A stretch of 64,000 nt of DNA from an uncultured Psychrobacter sp. (GCA_947495055.1 CANLXO010000007.1:1-64000), one strand, 5' to 3'. Positions 27,321-36,316 are shown, counted from the stretch's first letter. The notes: generated by a model not told the origin, from the letters alone. Program-made: numbers and translations.

Positions 27321-28225
27321 TGAATCATTCTACGCCCGTCACTATTTGTATTCCCTTTTATAATGCTGAGTCTACTTTGTTGGAGGCAGTACGTTCTGTA
27401 TTTGCTCAAACTCACAAAACCTGGGAGCTCATATTGATCGATGACGGCTCCACAGATGGCTCCTTAGCGATAGCTCAATCGATTAGTGATCCTAGAGTAA
27501 AGGTGTATTCAGACGGTCAAAATCGCCGTCTGGCGGCGCGTCTCAATGAGTTGGTTGAGATAGCCCAGTATGACTTTATCGCACGTATGGATGCGGACGA
27601 TATGATGACGCCTGATAGAGTGCAAAAGCTATTAGATATCTTGTTGACGAACGAAAAGTACGATCTTGCATCATGCGGTACTTATTCTATTAGGCAAGAT
27701 GGCTCTTTTAATGGTTACAGAGGGGCTGATGAACACAACTATACCTTTAACAAGCTATTAAATAAGTCGCAAGGGTTTTTGCATGCAGGTCTTATAGCAC
27801 GTAAAAGCTGGTATCAGCGCAACCGCTACGATGAGTCGCTACCAGTTGGGCAAGATAGTGAGCTATGGTTACGGGCTGCCAGAGCGGGTGATTTTCGCGC
27901 CATTTCCCTCAAAGAACCTTTGTATCTGTATCGAGAGGAGGGAAATGTAACACTCCAAAAAATAATTAGAGCTTATCAAGCAGAAAGAGAGCATCACGCG
28001 CCTTTGATCGATAAAAGATCTAAGAGACTTAAATATATTGCTAAATCGGTGCTAAAAACAGGAGTTGTGCAGGTTATGGCATCAACAGGAACCTTGGACT
28101 ATCTTCTCAAACGTAGAAACAAAAAAAGCAAACAAACAAAAGTGCCAGACCCAATGCTGGAGATATTTAATCAGGCATTGGATAGTATTTATTCAACGAA
28201 AATACCAGGTATTGACCATGTCTAA
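27320..28225 (+). CDS. Glycosyltransferase family 2 (EpsH-like)
   Basis: GT-A transferase with VTICIPFYNAESTLLEAVRS, LILIDDGSTDGS and the metal-binding ARMDADDMM motif near residue 90. The later GQDSELWLRAARAGDF is the ED-type acceptor/catalytic region. 301 aa is normal for the family. It overlaps the EpsG gene upstream by one base and the next GT4 by 8 bp, so translation is coupled across the three. Sugar specificity unknown. Confidence 0.87.
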   Translation: MNHSTPVTICIPFYNAESTLLEAVRSVFAQTHKTWELILIDDGSTDGSLAIAQSISDPRVKVYSDGQNRRLAARLNELVEIAQYDFIARMDADDMMTPDRVQKLLDILLTNEKYDLASCGTYSIRQDGSFNGYRGADEHNYTFNKLLNKSQGFLHAGLIARKSWYQRNRYDESLPVGQDSELWLRAARAGDFRAISLKEPLYLYREEGNVTLQKIIRAYQAEREHHAPLIDKRSKRLKYIAKSVLKTGVVQVMASTGTLDYLLKRRNKKSKQTKVPDPMLEIFNQALDSIYSTKIPGIDHV

Positions 28226-29360
28226 GCGTAAAATACTCTTTGTTGCATCAGTTGCAGAGCATTTTCATGCCTTTCATAGACCTTATCTAAAGTGGTTTTA
28301 TGATAATGGGTTTGAGGTTCATGTGGCTTGTCGTGGCGAATTTATAGATAGTAACGTGTCAAAGGTATGGCACATTGGTTTTGAGCGATCTCCCTTATCA
28401 TTGTCACATATCAAAAGCTTGATTCAACTAAAAGCTATTGTCGATGATAACGACTATGCCTTGATATCTTGTCATACCCCCATGGCCGGTGTGCTCTCAA
28501 GACTGTCCGCTATCGTCGCTAGAAAAAAGGGCACACAGCTTTTGTATACCGCACATGGCTTTCATTTTTTTAAGGGCGCTAGCACTTGGTCTTGGCTGAC
28601 CTACTATCCTATTGAAGTGGCTTTATCTTATATTACGGATGCCATTATCTGTATTAATACAGAGGATTTTGATCTGATCAGTAAAAGGGGATCACCAGAT
28701 ACCGAATACTTTGTGTTACCTGGTATCGGCGTAAATTCTGAGCGATTTAAGCCGCTATTGTCTGAGCAAAAGAGGTCTTTGAGAGAGGAGTTAACTATCG
28801 ACAAAGACGACTTCGTCATCATATATGCCGCTGAATTTATCGAGAGAAAAAACCATCGACTGCTCATAGATGCGATTAAATGTCTAAGCACGCAAATGGA
28901 TAGCTTTACGGTATTACTCGCAGGCAAAGGCGCATTGCTAAGTGAGATTAAGTCATATGTCGAGAGCTGCGGGCTTAATCGTCAAATACGCTTTGCCGGA
29001 TTCGTTACTGATATCGAAAAGTACTATCAAGTCTCTGACGTTGTTGTATCTACGAGTAAACAAGAAGGTCTAGGCATTAACCTTGTTGAAGCTATGATGT
29101 GTGGATTGCCGCCTATCGCGACTATCGATAGGGGACATGGTACGATTATCGAGCATGGCGTAAATGGTGTCTTGTTTGCGCAGAATGATTCACAAGCGTT
29201 AGCTGATGCTATATTTGAGATATATAGCGATGATGAGCTACGTTCTAAAATAGCAACCTCTGCGATAAAGAGGGCGGCAGTATTTGATATTGCTAACGCC
29301 CTAGATGCCATGACAAAGATTTATGCAAAGTTTCTAGACACAGAAACGCAATCAAGCTAG
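28218..29360 (+). CDS. Glycosyltransferase family 4 (EpsD/PglA-like)
   Basis: GT-B retaining transferase that starts ILFVASVAEHFHAFHRPYL, as in EpsD and PglA proteins, which add the second sugar to a lipid-linked first residue. The C-terminal lobe has AAEFIERKNHRLLIDA, RFAGFVTDIEKYY and E-x7-E in KQEGLGINLVE. A longer in-frame opening exists from 28065, but it lies wholly inside the upstream gene; ATG 28218 restores the normal N terminus. The PglC-type transferase follows, which fits PglA-like action on its product. Confidence 0.87.
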   Translation: MSKRKILFVASVAEHFHAFHRPYLKWFYDNGFEVHVACRGEFIDSNVSKVWHIGFERSPLSLSHIKSLIQLKAIVDDNDYALISCHTPMAGVLSRLSAIVARKKGTQLLYTAHGFHFFKGASTWSWLTYYPIEVALSYITDAIICINTEDFDLISKRGSPDTEYFVLPGIGVNSERFKPLLSEQKRSLREELTIDKDDFVIIYAAEFIERKNHRLLIDAIKCLSTQMDSFTVLLAGKGALLSEIKSYVESCGLNRQIRFAGFVTDIEKYYQVSDVVVSTSKQEGLGINLVEAMMCGLPPIATIDRGHGTIIEHGVNGVLFAQNDSQALADAIFEIYSDDELRSKIATSAIKRAAVFDIANALDAMTKIYAKFLDTETQSS

Positions 29361-29442
29361 AAAAGCGGTTTGCTAGTAGTCGGTTGTCAATCATGTGGAG
29401 TCTAACTCTACGAGCCTTTGAGCTAAAATAAAATTGAGGTAA

Positions 29443-30057
29443 ATGCAGATGTTAAAACGACTTTTTGATATCACCGCTAGTAGTGTAGCCTTAGTTGTTT
29501 TATCACCAGTATATATAATTACCGCGTATAAAGTCAGGCAGCAATTGGGTTCGCCAGTACTCTTTCGCCAAACGCGCCCCGGTCTATATGGTAAGCCTTT
29601 TAAGATGATTAAGTTTCGTACTATGAAAGAGGCGATAGATGCTAAAGGCAATCCATTGCCAGATGAAGCGCGCCTAACGTCATTTGGTCACATGCTGCGT
29701 AATATGAGCCTGGATGAACTACCAGAGCTATGGAATGTGATTAAAGGCGATATGAGTCTAGTAGGGCCACGTCCGCTGTTGATGGAATATATGCCCCTAT
29801 ACAATGATGAACAATTGCGCCGTCATCACGTGCGCCCTGGCATCACAGGGTACGCGCAGATCAATGGACGTAATGCTATCAGTTGGGACGAAAAATTTGC
29901 ACTTGATATATGGTACGTTGACAATCAGTCTTTTTGGTTAGATACAAAAATTTTATTTAAAACTTTCAAAAAAGTGATCGTAAAGGACGGTATCAATGCT
30001 GACGGCGAAGCGACGATGAGCAAGTTCATAGGTAATAAGATGATACTAAGCGATTAA
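29443..30057 (+). CDS. Short initiating sugar-1-phosphate transferase (PglC/EpsL/ItrB-like)
   Basis: Monotopic phosphoglycosyl transferase: one N-terminal re-entrant hydrophobic helix, then LFRQTRPGLYGKPF, KMIKFRTMK, the catalytic Asp91-Glu92 pair in SLDELPELWNVIKGD, and GPRP. At 204 aa it is the minimal PglC type, which usually uses UDP-bacillosamine-like or related amino sugars. SD TTGAGG precedes ATG 29443; ATG 29449 is possible. Together with the dehydratase at 15797 and the aminotransferase at 30077 it points to a 4-amino-4,6-dideoxy first sugar. Confidence 0.9.
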   Translation: MQMLKRLFDITASSVALVVLSPVYIITAYKVRQQLGSPVLFRQTRPGLYGKPFKMIKFRTMKEAIDAKGNPLPDEARLTSFGHMLRNMSLDELPELWNVIKGDMSLVGPRPLLMEYMPLYNDEQLRRHHVRPGITGYAQINGRNAISWDEKFALDIWYVDNQSFWLDTKILFKTFKKVIVKDGINADGEATMSKFIGNKMILSD

Positions 30058-30076
30058 ATATATTGTAGAGGTGCAT

Positions 30077-31276
30077 ATGCTAAATACTAAGTTTTCACCA
30101 TGGCCGAGCTTCACAAAAGAAGAAGCTAACGCCGTTAGCCAAGTGCTTTTATCTAACAAAGTGAACTACTGGACTGGGAATGAATGTCGTCATTTTGAGC
30201 GAGAGTTCGCTGACTGGACAGGTAGCAATTATGCAATAGCATTGGGCAATGGTACTTTAGCTCTAGATTTGGCACTACAAGCTTTAGGTATTGGCATCGG
30301 TGACGAGGTCATCGTTACGCCGCGTACCTTTATCGCGAGTATCTCATCTGTGGTTAATGCAGGGGCGGCGCCTATCTTCGCTGATGTCGACGACGTATCA
30401 GGCAATATAACGCCTAAGAGCATCGCCGCGGTTATTACTGATAGAACTAAAGGCATCGTCTGTGTGCATCTAGCGGGCTGGCCCTGCGATATGGATGGCA
30501 TTATGGCACTGGCCGAGCAGCATAACCTATATGTCATAGAGGACTGTGCACAAGCTCATGGCGCACGCTACAAGAATCGTAGCGTTGGGAGTATCGGTCA
30601 TATAGGGGCATGGAGCTTTTGTCAGGACAAGATTATGACCACAGGCGGTGAGGGCGGTATGGTCACTACCAACGATGAGCAGCTATGGCGTAAGATGTGG
30701 GCTTACAAAGATCATGGCAAGAGCTTTGCTGCTGTTTATGAGACTGAGCATGCGCCGGGCTATCGCTGGCTACACGAGAACTTCGGTACCAATTGGCGTA
30801 TGACTGAGATGCAAGGAGTGATCGGTCGCATTCAGCTTGAGCGTATGAATGATTGGACAGCCGCCCGTACTAAGAACGCGCAAGCTATACTAGCCGCTTG
30901 TGATAAATGGGCGGATAAAGGCTATTTATCTGTACCTAGGTTGGAGCAGACACTAGGTTTTGAGCAATCCCAGCATGCGTATTACAAATTATACGTCTAT
31001 GTACAACCGAGTATACCTTTGGGCTGGTCAAGAGATCGCATCATCATGGAAGTAAATGAGAGGGGCGTCCCTTGCTTTTCGGGTTCAGCGTCCGAAGTTT
31101 ATCTAGAAAAAGCCTTTGATAACACCAGTTTGCGTCCTGAAACTAGATTGCCTGTTGCAAGAGCGCTTGGGGAGACCAGTTTGATGTTTTTGGTACATCC
31201 AACCTTGACCTCACAAGAGATTGAAAAGACCATTCTTGCTATCGATGATGTATTTACCAAAATAGACAGAGCTTAG
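30077..31276 (+). CDS. DegT/DnrJ/EryC1/StrS aminotransferase (PglE/EpsN/QhbB-like)
   Basis: PLP enzyme that aminates the 4-keto group of UDP-2-acetamido-2,6-dideoxy-hexos-4-ulose. Motifs are ALGNGTLALDLALQALG, DEVIVTPRTFIAS, VIEDCAQAHGA and the PLP lysine K185 in SFCQDK. GTG 30071 opens the frame, but SD AGAGG is well spaced for ATG 30077, so that start is used. It is the last gene of the locus, converging on scpB. In the usual pathway the next enzyme is the PglD/EpsM acetyltransferase, which is not found here. It is distinct from PseC at 4292. Confidence 0.88.
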   Translation: MLNTKFSPWPSFTKEEANAVSQVLLSNKVNYWTGNECRHFEREFADWTGSNYAIALGNGTLALDLALQALGIGIGDEVIVTPRTFIASISSVVNAGAAPIFADVDDVSGNITPKSIAAVITDRTKGIVCVHLAGWPCDMDGIMALAEQHNLYVIEDCAQAHGARYKNRSVGSIGHIGAWSFCQDKIMTTGGEGGMVTTNDEQLWRKMWAYKDHGKSFAAVYETEHAPGYRWLHENFGTNWRMTEMQGVIGRIQLERMNDWTAARTKNAQAILAACDKWADKGYLSVPRLEQTLGFEQSQHAYYKLYVYVQPSIPLGWSRDRIIMEVNERGVPCFSGSASEVYLEKAFDNTSLRPETRLPVARALGETSLMFLVHPTLTSQEIEKTILAIDDVFTKIDRA

Positions 31277-31320
31277 CTAAGCTGTAAGTAAAAAATGCTA
31301 CCTATTATTAATAGATACTG

Positions 31321-31878
31321 TTACAAGCTTGTACCAAGATTGGTCAAATCAGGTATTGGTGGTAGCTCGTCCAAAGATGTCAACCCAAAAGCATCCAAGA
31401 ACAGCGAAGTAGTATGCAATAGCGCCGGGCGCCCTAGAGTCTCCTTAAACCCATCCTCTTTGATCCAGCCTTTATCGAACAGTTGGCGCAGTATGCTGCT
31501 TGATAAGGTGACGCCGCGTACGTATTCAATATCGCTACGGGTGACGGGCTGCTTGTATGCAATCACACTTACGGTCTCAAGCAAAGCCTGACTCAAGCGC
31601 TCTTGACGCTGCGGAAATACCTGCTGAATAAGTGCGCTATACTCATCCGCTATTTGTAGTCGGTAGCCGCTTGCGGTTTTATTGAGTCTTAATGCACCAG
31701 TAGCTAGGCGCTGCTCTAGTTGTGCTAAAGCTGACTTCAATACTTTAGTAGATAAAGACAAGTGCTTTTTGATCGCCTGAGCGCTAAGTGGGGCTTCTGA
31801 AGCGTGGAGTAATACCTCTATCTGTAGGCTATGAAATTCGCTATTACTTTCGGCAGGGTTGGGATTGTTATTTGCCAT
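31321..31878 (-). CDS. scpB: Segregation and condensation protein B
   Basis: ScpB dimers bind ScpA and the SMC ATPase in the chromosome-condensing Smc-ScpAB complex. The protein has two winged-helix domains: LQIEVLLHASEAPLSAQAIKKHL at the N terminus, then LSQALLETVSVIAYKQPVTRSDIEYVRG and KEDGFKETLGRPALLHTT, the latter being the strongest family signature. Length 185 aa is normal. It is downstream of scpA in the same direction with a 77-bp gap and converges with the aminotransferase gene, leaving only 44 bp between stops and no clear terminator. Confidence 0.92.
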   Translation of the reverse strand: MANNNPNPAESNSEFHSLQIEVLLHASEAPLSAQAIKKHLSLSTKVLKSALAQLEQRLATGALRLNKTASGYRLQIADEYSALIQQVFPQRQERLSQALLETVSVIAYKQPVTRSDIEYVRGVTLSSSILRQLFDKGWIKEDGFKETLGRPALLHTTSLFLDAFGLTSLDELPPIPDLTNLGTSL

Positions 31879-31955
31879 TAAGGATTGCTCTTTTCATTAA
31901 AAATAATTTGATAGTGCTATATCTGCTACGAGAATTTAATAAAACTAACCACAGC

Positions 31956-32672
31956 CTACGCCAACCATTCTAAGTGCAAATGCTCACCATCGTCATACTT
32001 ATCACTTGCAATCACCCCAACCAACTGGTGTTTCATCAACTCAAGCACGGCGACGAAGCTGACGACCACGCCAATTTTGCCTTGCGCTTTATCTAGGAGC
32101 TGATAAAAATATTGCGCCTTGCCTGTACTGAGCTGTCTGCTGATACTAGCGATCCGATCAGAGAGAGGGACACTATCAACTTTGATAGTATGCATTTGAT
32201 AATCGGGCTTAAGTTGCATTTTAAATAGGCTTTCAATCAAAAGATTGGGCGAGTAGCTTGGCAGCTCAGCACGCATGACATCAACATTAGGTAGGCTAAC
32301 CATGGCGTTGAACACGTCACGTTCAAGGCGAACGAGCGCATCTAAGCGCCGGCTTGCCTCCTTAATCTGCGCGTAGGCCTCTAAGCGCTCAATCAGCTCA
32401 GCTTTGGGGTCGCGCTCATCGGTCGGGGTCTGCGCTTTTGGCAGTAGCAGCTGCGTCTTTATCGCAATCAAGGTCGAGGCCATCAGCAGATAGTCACCTG
32501 CCAGCTCAAAGTGCTTGGTATCAAGCTCGCTGATATAAGCCAGATACTGCTTGGCGATCGGCAAGATGGGCAGTTGCGTTAAATCGACATTGTTTTTCTT
32601 AACTAAGTACAACAAAAAGTCTAACGGCCCTGCAAACTGCTCTAGCCAAATTGCAAAAGCTTGTGGCGGCAC
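31956..32672 (-). CDS. scpA: Segregation and condensation protein A (start uncertain)
   Basis: Kleisin subunit bridging the SMC heads. WLEQFAGPLDFLLYLVKKN and LDTKHFELAGDYLLMASTLIAIKTQLLL are the N-terminal ScpA signatures, and the C-terminal winged helix (VVSFVAVLELMKHQLV) is intact. The first canonical start in frame is GTG 32672. However the frame stays open to 32783 and reads SELRIYQTPITHLPDDLY just upstream, which looks like genuine ScpA N terminus. No ATG, GTG or TTG exists there. A GGGG-preceded ATT at 32765 or a small indel near 32720 could explain this. Confidence 0.88.
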   Translation of the reverse strand: MPPQAFAIWLEQFAGPLDFLLYLVKKNNVDLTQLPILPIAKQYLAYISELDTKHFELAGDYLLMASTLIAIKTQLLLPKAQTPTDERDPKAELIERLEAYAQIKEASRRLDALVRLERDVFNAMVSLPNVDVMRAELPSYSPNLLIESLFKMQLKPDYQMHTIKVDSVPLSDRIASISRQLSTGKAQYFYQLLDKAQGKIGVVVSFVAVLELMKHQLVGVIASDKYDDGEHLHLEWLA

Positions 32673-32814
32673 ATATAGATCATCTGGCAGATGTGTGATA
32701 GGCGTCTGATAAATACGTAGTTCGCTATCATCGCGTGTCCTATCCTCAGTATCAGTGTTTTTAATGACAGACCCCGTGCTTAACTATAAAAATTATTAAC
32801 CTAAGCTTGACCCG

Positions 32815-33870
32815 TTACTTTAACTTAGCTAGCGGACGGATACCGATAGCGCGGCGCGTTTTGTCCAGTTGCTTGCGGCTATGACAACGGGCCTTTTGCG
32901 CGCCCATTTGCAAGATTTCCTCTAACTCTTTTGGATTAGCCATTAATTCTTCATAACGCGCACGAAAAGGCGCAATTTCGCTATTTATTTTGTCAAACAA
33001 TACTTGCTTGGCGTCGCCCCAACCAATTCCCGAAGCGTATTGCGCGCGCATATCAGCGATCTCGCTAGGGGTAGCAAAGGCTTTGTAAATCTCAAAAAGC
33101 GCCGAGTCGTCAGGGTCTTTTGGCTCCTCTGGCAATTGCGAGTTGGTGACGATTTTCATAATGGCTTTGTGCATTTGCTTCTCTGAGCTCACTTGTGGGT
33201 TGCCATCGCCAAATAACGGAATAGTATTGTTGTAGCTTTTGCTCATTTTGCGCCCATCAAGTCCTGTTAGTAGCGGCATATTCTCGTCAACAACAGCTGA
33301 GGGTAGGGTAAATAGCGGCTTGTATTTATGATTAAAGGTACCTGCAATATCACGCGCCATCTCAATGTGCTGTACTTGGTCACGGCCGACGGGTACGTGA
33401 GTGGCATTAAACATCAAGATATCTGCTGCCATAAGGACGGGATAGCCGAACAGTCCCATCGTCACGCCTTGGTCAGGGTCGACGTCCGCTTTTTCTGTAT
33501 TGACATCGACTGCTGCTTTGTACGCATGAGCGCGGTTCATCAGACCCTTAGCGCAGGAGCAATTCAAAATCCAAGTCAGCTCAGGTATCTCTGGCACGTC
33601 CGACTGACGATAAAAAGTGACGCGCTCAGGGTCAAGACCGCAGGCGATCCAAGTGGCGGCGATAGCTCTGGTAGACTCGTGAATGATAGCAGGATCATAA
33701 CAGCCGATAATACCGTGATAATCGGCTAAGAAGAAAAACGCCTCGTCATCGCTATTTTGAATAGACTCGATAGCAGGGCGAATCGCACCGACATAATTGC
33801 CTAGATGCGGAATACCTGTAGGTTTGATGCCTGTTAAGATGCGTTTAGGCGCGTCAGTTTGATTACTCAT
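32815..33870 (-). CDS. trpS: Tryptophan-tRNA ligase
   Basis: Class I synthetase that charges tRNA-Trp. After [19 protein letters not shown] (the HIGH-type signature near residues 11-29) come the ADYHGI segment, [23 protein letters not shown] and the KMSKS loop ([10 protein letters not shown]). ATG 33870 gives [10 protein letters not shown]; the in-frame ATG 33912 would add a hydrophobic 14-residue extension without support. It is the first gene of a trpS-scpA-scpB run, 140-200 bp from scpA depending on the scpA start. Confidence 0.95.
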   Translation of the reverse strand: MSNQTDAPKRILTGIKPTGIPHLGNYVGAIRPAIESIQNSDDEAFFFLADYHGIIGCYDPAIIHESTRAIAATWIACGLDPERVTFYRQSDVPEIPELTWILNCSCAKGLMNRAHAYKAAVDVNTEKADVDPDQGVTMGLFGYPVLMAADILMFNATHVPVGRDQVQHIEMARDIAGTFNHKYKPLFTLPSAVVDENMPLLTGLDGRKMSKSYNNTIPLFGDGNPQVSSEKQMHKAIMKIVTNSQLPEEPKDPDDSALFEIYKAFATPSEIADMRAQYASGIGWGDAKQVLFDKINSEIAPFRARYEELMANPKELEEILQMGAQKARCHSRKQLDKTRRAIGIRPLAKLK

Positions 33871-33987
33871 AAAAAATCCGTTAATCGTTATTATAAAAAG
33901 GTGCTGAGTCACTGAAAATGACTCAATTTAATGGCGCAAAGTATAGCAAAATTCTTGATGGCTTTGTTTATGTATAGAGCATCAGGC

Positions 33988-35073
33988 TTACTTGTAGATA
34001 TTACTACGGCCTTTAGGCCCGTGTTTAAAGCGCCGATGAAACCACATCCACTGAGTGGGGTCAATACGAATGAGGCTCTCTAATACTTCATTGACACGCG
34101 TTGCATCAGCTACTTCATCGCGGCTTGGATAATTATCTAAGGCAGGAGTAATAGTTAAATGATAATGCGGGCGTTTGCCGCGCGGCAGATTATCTGGCGT
34201 TTGCCGATAAGTATGTAGCGCTATCACTGCTGGCGGGTGTTTTTTACTGCCAAGTTTAGCGAGCCTGCGCGGCATAGTAATCGTCGCGGCAGGCACGCCA
34301 AAAAATGGCGCCATTACGCCTTGCTTAAGACCATAGTCTTGATCCGGTGAGTACCATATAACATGACCTGAATTAATAGAATCGACCAGGCTGCGCATGT
34401 CACGGCTTGATATCTGCTTGCCAAAGATATTGGTACGACCGTTATAGATGAACCAATCTAACAGTGGATTGTTTTGCGGGCGATACATACAATCAGTAGC
34501 AAAAAACTGCGTGCAGAGCAGGCCACCCAGATCGAGCATGGTATAGTGAGCGCCCAATAAAATAACGGCGCGGCCTTCGTTTTGCGCATTGACTAGATGC
34601 TGTAAGCCTGAGATGGACACAGTGCGAGTAAAGACATTAGGACGAAACCAAGCGCACAAAGCCTCAAACACACCGATGCCTTGATTAACAAAGACTTGCT
34701 TGGCCATCAGCTCACGTTCAGCTTCAGGCTTCTCTGGAAACGCCAAGCTTAGGTTGATCATAGTATCGCGCCGCCGTGAGCCTGCTACTTTATAAATTCC
34801 AATACCAAGCTTGCGCCCAAGCCAAAACTGCCAGCGTAGTGGCAGATATATCATTGGCAAAATCATAGCCATGAGTAGCCAAATCGCCCAATATTTCGGG
34901 TGTAAAAACTGCCATAAAAAAGGCTTTTTGTCAGCATGTGCCGTTTTTTTTTGAGTGTCAGTGATGCTTGGTGTACCCTCAGGTAGTGCTGGCGACTTTG
35001 TCGTTTGCGCACTTGCTACTTTAGGGTCTGATTTATTATGCTTACTTGGATCGTATTGTTCAGGCGCTTTCAT
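33988..35073 (-). CDS. Lipid A biosynthesis (lauroyl/KDO2) acyltransferase, LpxL/HtrB family
   Basis: Transfers an acyl chain from acyl-ACP to a lipid A precursor at the inner membrane. A polar N-terminal extension of about 50 residues precedes the single membrane helix (YWAIWLLMAMILPMIYLPL, about 61-79). The acyltransferase HX4D motif is His176-YTML-Asp181. MYRPQNNPLLDWFIYNGR and VIWYSPDQDYG are typical LpxL/LpxM blocks. 361 aa is longer than E. coli LpxL (306) because of the N-terminal tail. Whether it acts as LpxL or LpxM cannot be decided here. Confidence 0.88.
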   Translation of the reverse strand: MKAPEQYDPSKHNKSDPKVASAQTTKSPALPEGTPSITDTQKKTAHADKKPFLWQFLHPKYWAIWLLMAMILPMIYLPLRWQFWLGRKLGIGIYKVAGSRRRDTMINLSLAFPEKPEAERELMAKQVFVNQGIGVFEALCAWFRPNVFTRTVSISGLQHLVNAQNEGRAVILLGAHYTMLDLGGLLCTQFFATDCMYRPQNNPLLDWFIYNGRTNIFGKQISSRDMRSLVDSINSGHVIWYSPDQDYGLKQGVMAPFFGVPAATITMPRRLAKLGSKKHPPAVIALHTYRQTPDNLPRGKRPHYHLTITPALDNYPSRDEVADATRVNEVLESLIRIDPTQWMWFHRRFKHGPKGRSNIYK

Positions 35074-35187
35074 AGAATTAGATCAGTTATAAAAGGTATA
35101 GGTATGATGAGGTAGGGCGGATGACTTTGCAAGCAAATATGCAATCATACTTGAGCTGTATATCTAAGTTTAATAACATCACAAGCA

Positions 35188-35228
35188 CAAAAAAGCCTTA
35201 TAAGCACATTGGCACTTATAAGGCTTTG
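35188..35228 (-). terminator. Terminator after rplM-rpsI
   Basis: Arms AAGCCTTATAAG and CTTATAAGGCTT form a 12-bp stem. On the minus strand it is followed by six T (35189-35194 read in reverse). Confidence 0.8.
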
Positions 35229-35289
35229 CAAATCTAGGCTTATTTATCGCGAGTCTTAAATTGCAATAAGTAATAGGCCGTAGCTTTGA

Positions 35290-35676
35290 TTAACGCTTCG
35301 AGAATTGTGGACGCTTACGTGCTTTACGTAGGCCAACTTTCTTACGTTCAACTTGACGTGAGTCACGAGTGACAAACCCAGCCGCTTTTAGGGCAGGCTT
35401 GTTAGTCTCGTCAAGCTCGATTAGGGCACGAGTAATACCGTGACGAATCGCGCCTGCTTGACCACTGATACCACCGCCTTTGACGGTAATAAACAAGTCA
35501 TAAGCGACAGGTGAGTCAAGTAATTCTAGCGGTTGACGAACGACCATGCGTGAGGTTTCACGGCTAAAATATTCATCAAGTGGCTTGCCGTTAACGACAA
35601 TGCTACCAGTACCTTTAGCTAAAAAGACACGAGCGGTAGAGGTCTTGCGGCGACCAGTTCCGTAATTGCGTTCCAT
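35290..35676 (-). CDS. rpsI: 30S ribosomal protein S9
   Basis: S9 contacts the P-site tRNA through its C-terminal tail. The sequence has the standard N terminus [30 protein letters not shown] and the basic end [11 protein letters not shown], where the terminal Lys-Arg reaches the P site. At 128 aa it is full length. It lies 10 bp downstream of rplM, the usual rplM-rpsI operon. Confidence 0.98.
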   Translation of the reverse strand: MERNYGTGRRKTSTARVFLAKGTGSIVVNGKPLDEYFSRETSRMVVRQPLELLDSPVAYDLFITVKGGGISGQAGAIRHGITRALIELDETNKPALKAAGFVTRDSRQVERKKVGLRKARKRPQFSKR

Positions 35677-35686
35677 AAAATTATCC

Positions 35687-36115
35687 TTAGATGTCTAGTT
35701 CTTTAGGTTGCTGGGCTTCATGTGGATGTTCAGAGCCTGCATATAGCTTTAGCTTTTTGATCATCGCATAGCCAAGAGGACCCTTAGGAAGCATACCCTT
35801 AACTGCTTTATGTAGAACATCTTCAGGCTTATGTGCAAGCAGCTTATTGAAGTTGGTTTCTTTGATACCGCCTGGGTAACCACTGTGACGATAGTATTTC
35901 TTATCTTGCGCTTTTTTACCCGTTACTGTGATTTTATCAGCGTTGATAACGACAATGAAGTCACCAGTATCAACATGCGGGGTAAAAGAAGGCTTATGCT
36001 TACCGCGTAAACGAGTTGCGATTTGCGTAGCTAGGCGACCAAGGGTTTTGCCGTCAGCATCGACAACAAACCAGTCATGGGTCACTTCAGCTGGTTTTGC
36101 ACTAAGTGTTTTCAT
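35687..36115 (-). CDS. rplM: 50S ribosomal protein L13
   Basis: Early-assembly large-subunit protein. Recognisable blocks are [38 protein letters not shown] and [12 protein letters not shown]. 142 aa equals the E. coli length. First gene of the rplM-rpsI operon, with a near-consensus sigma-70 promoter and a leader hairpin upstream. Confidence 0.98.
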   Translation of the reverse strand: MKTLSAKPAEVTHDWFVVDADGKTLGRLATQIATRLRGKHKPSFTPHVDTGDFIVVINADKITVTGKKAQDKKYYRHSGYPGGIKETNFNKLLAHKPEDVLHKAVKGMLPKGPLGYAMIKKLKLYAGSEHPHEAQQPKELDI

Positions 36116-36139
36116 GATAAAACCTTAAATTAGAATTCA

Positions 36140-36170
36140 TTGAGAGTTTAGCTGGGAACGGGGCTCTCAA
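36140..36170 (-). promoter_or_regulatory. rplM: Hairpin in the rplM mRNA leader
   Basis: Inverted repeat TTGAGAG/CTCTCAA with a 17-nt interior, between the transcription start implied by the promoter and the rplM start codon. In E. coli L13 represses its own mRNA through the leader; a similar role here is inference. Confidence 0.4.
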
Positions 36171-36184
36171 AAAACAGACTGCAC

Positions 36185-36213
36185 ATTATAAGCAGTAGCG
36201 CTTAAGCTTGCAA
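36185..36213 (-). promoter_or_regulatory. rplM: Sigma-70 promoter of rplM-rpsI
   Basis: On the minus strand a -35 TTGCAA is separated by exactly 17 bp from a perfect -10 TATAAT. The start point should be near 36178, giving a leader of about 63 nt. Confidence 0.75.
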
Positions 36214-36316
36214 GCCGCATTGGGGTTTATTTTTGCGCATATCAGTCAAAAGCTAACATTTGGCTTGAATGTCAGCTATTAAAAAAGATTTGAGCATTAA
36301 AATTTTGATTAGAGGA

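Noticed and set aside
31295..31591. 98-aa plus-strand ORF opposite scpB
   Set aside because: It is an antisense shadow of the conserved scpB coding sequence.
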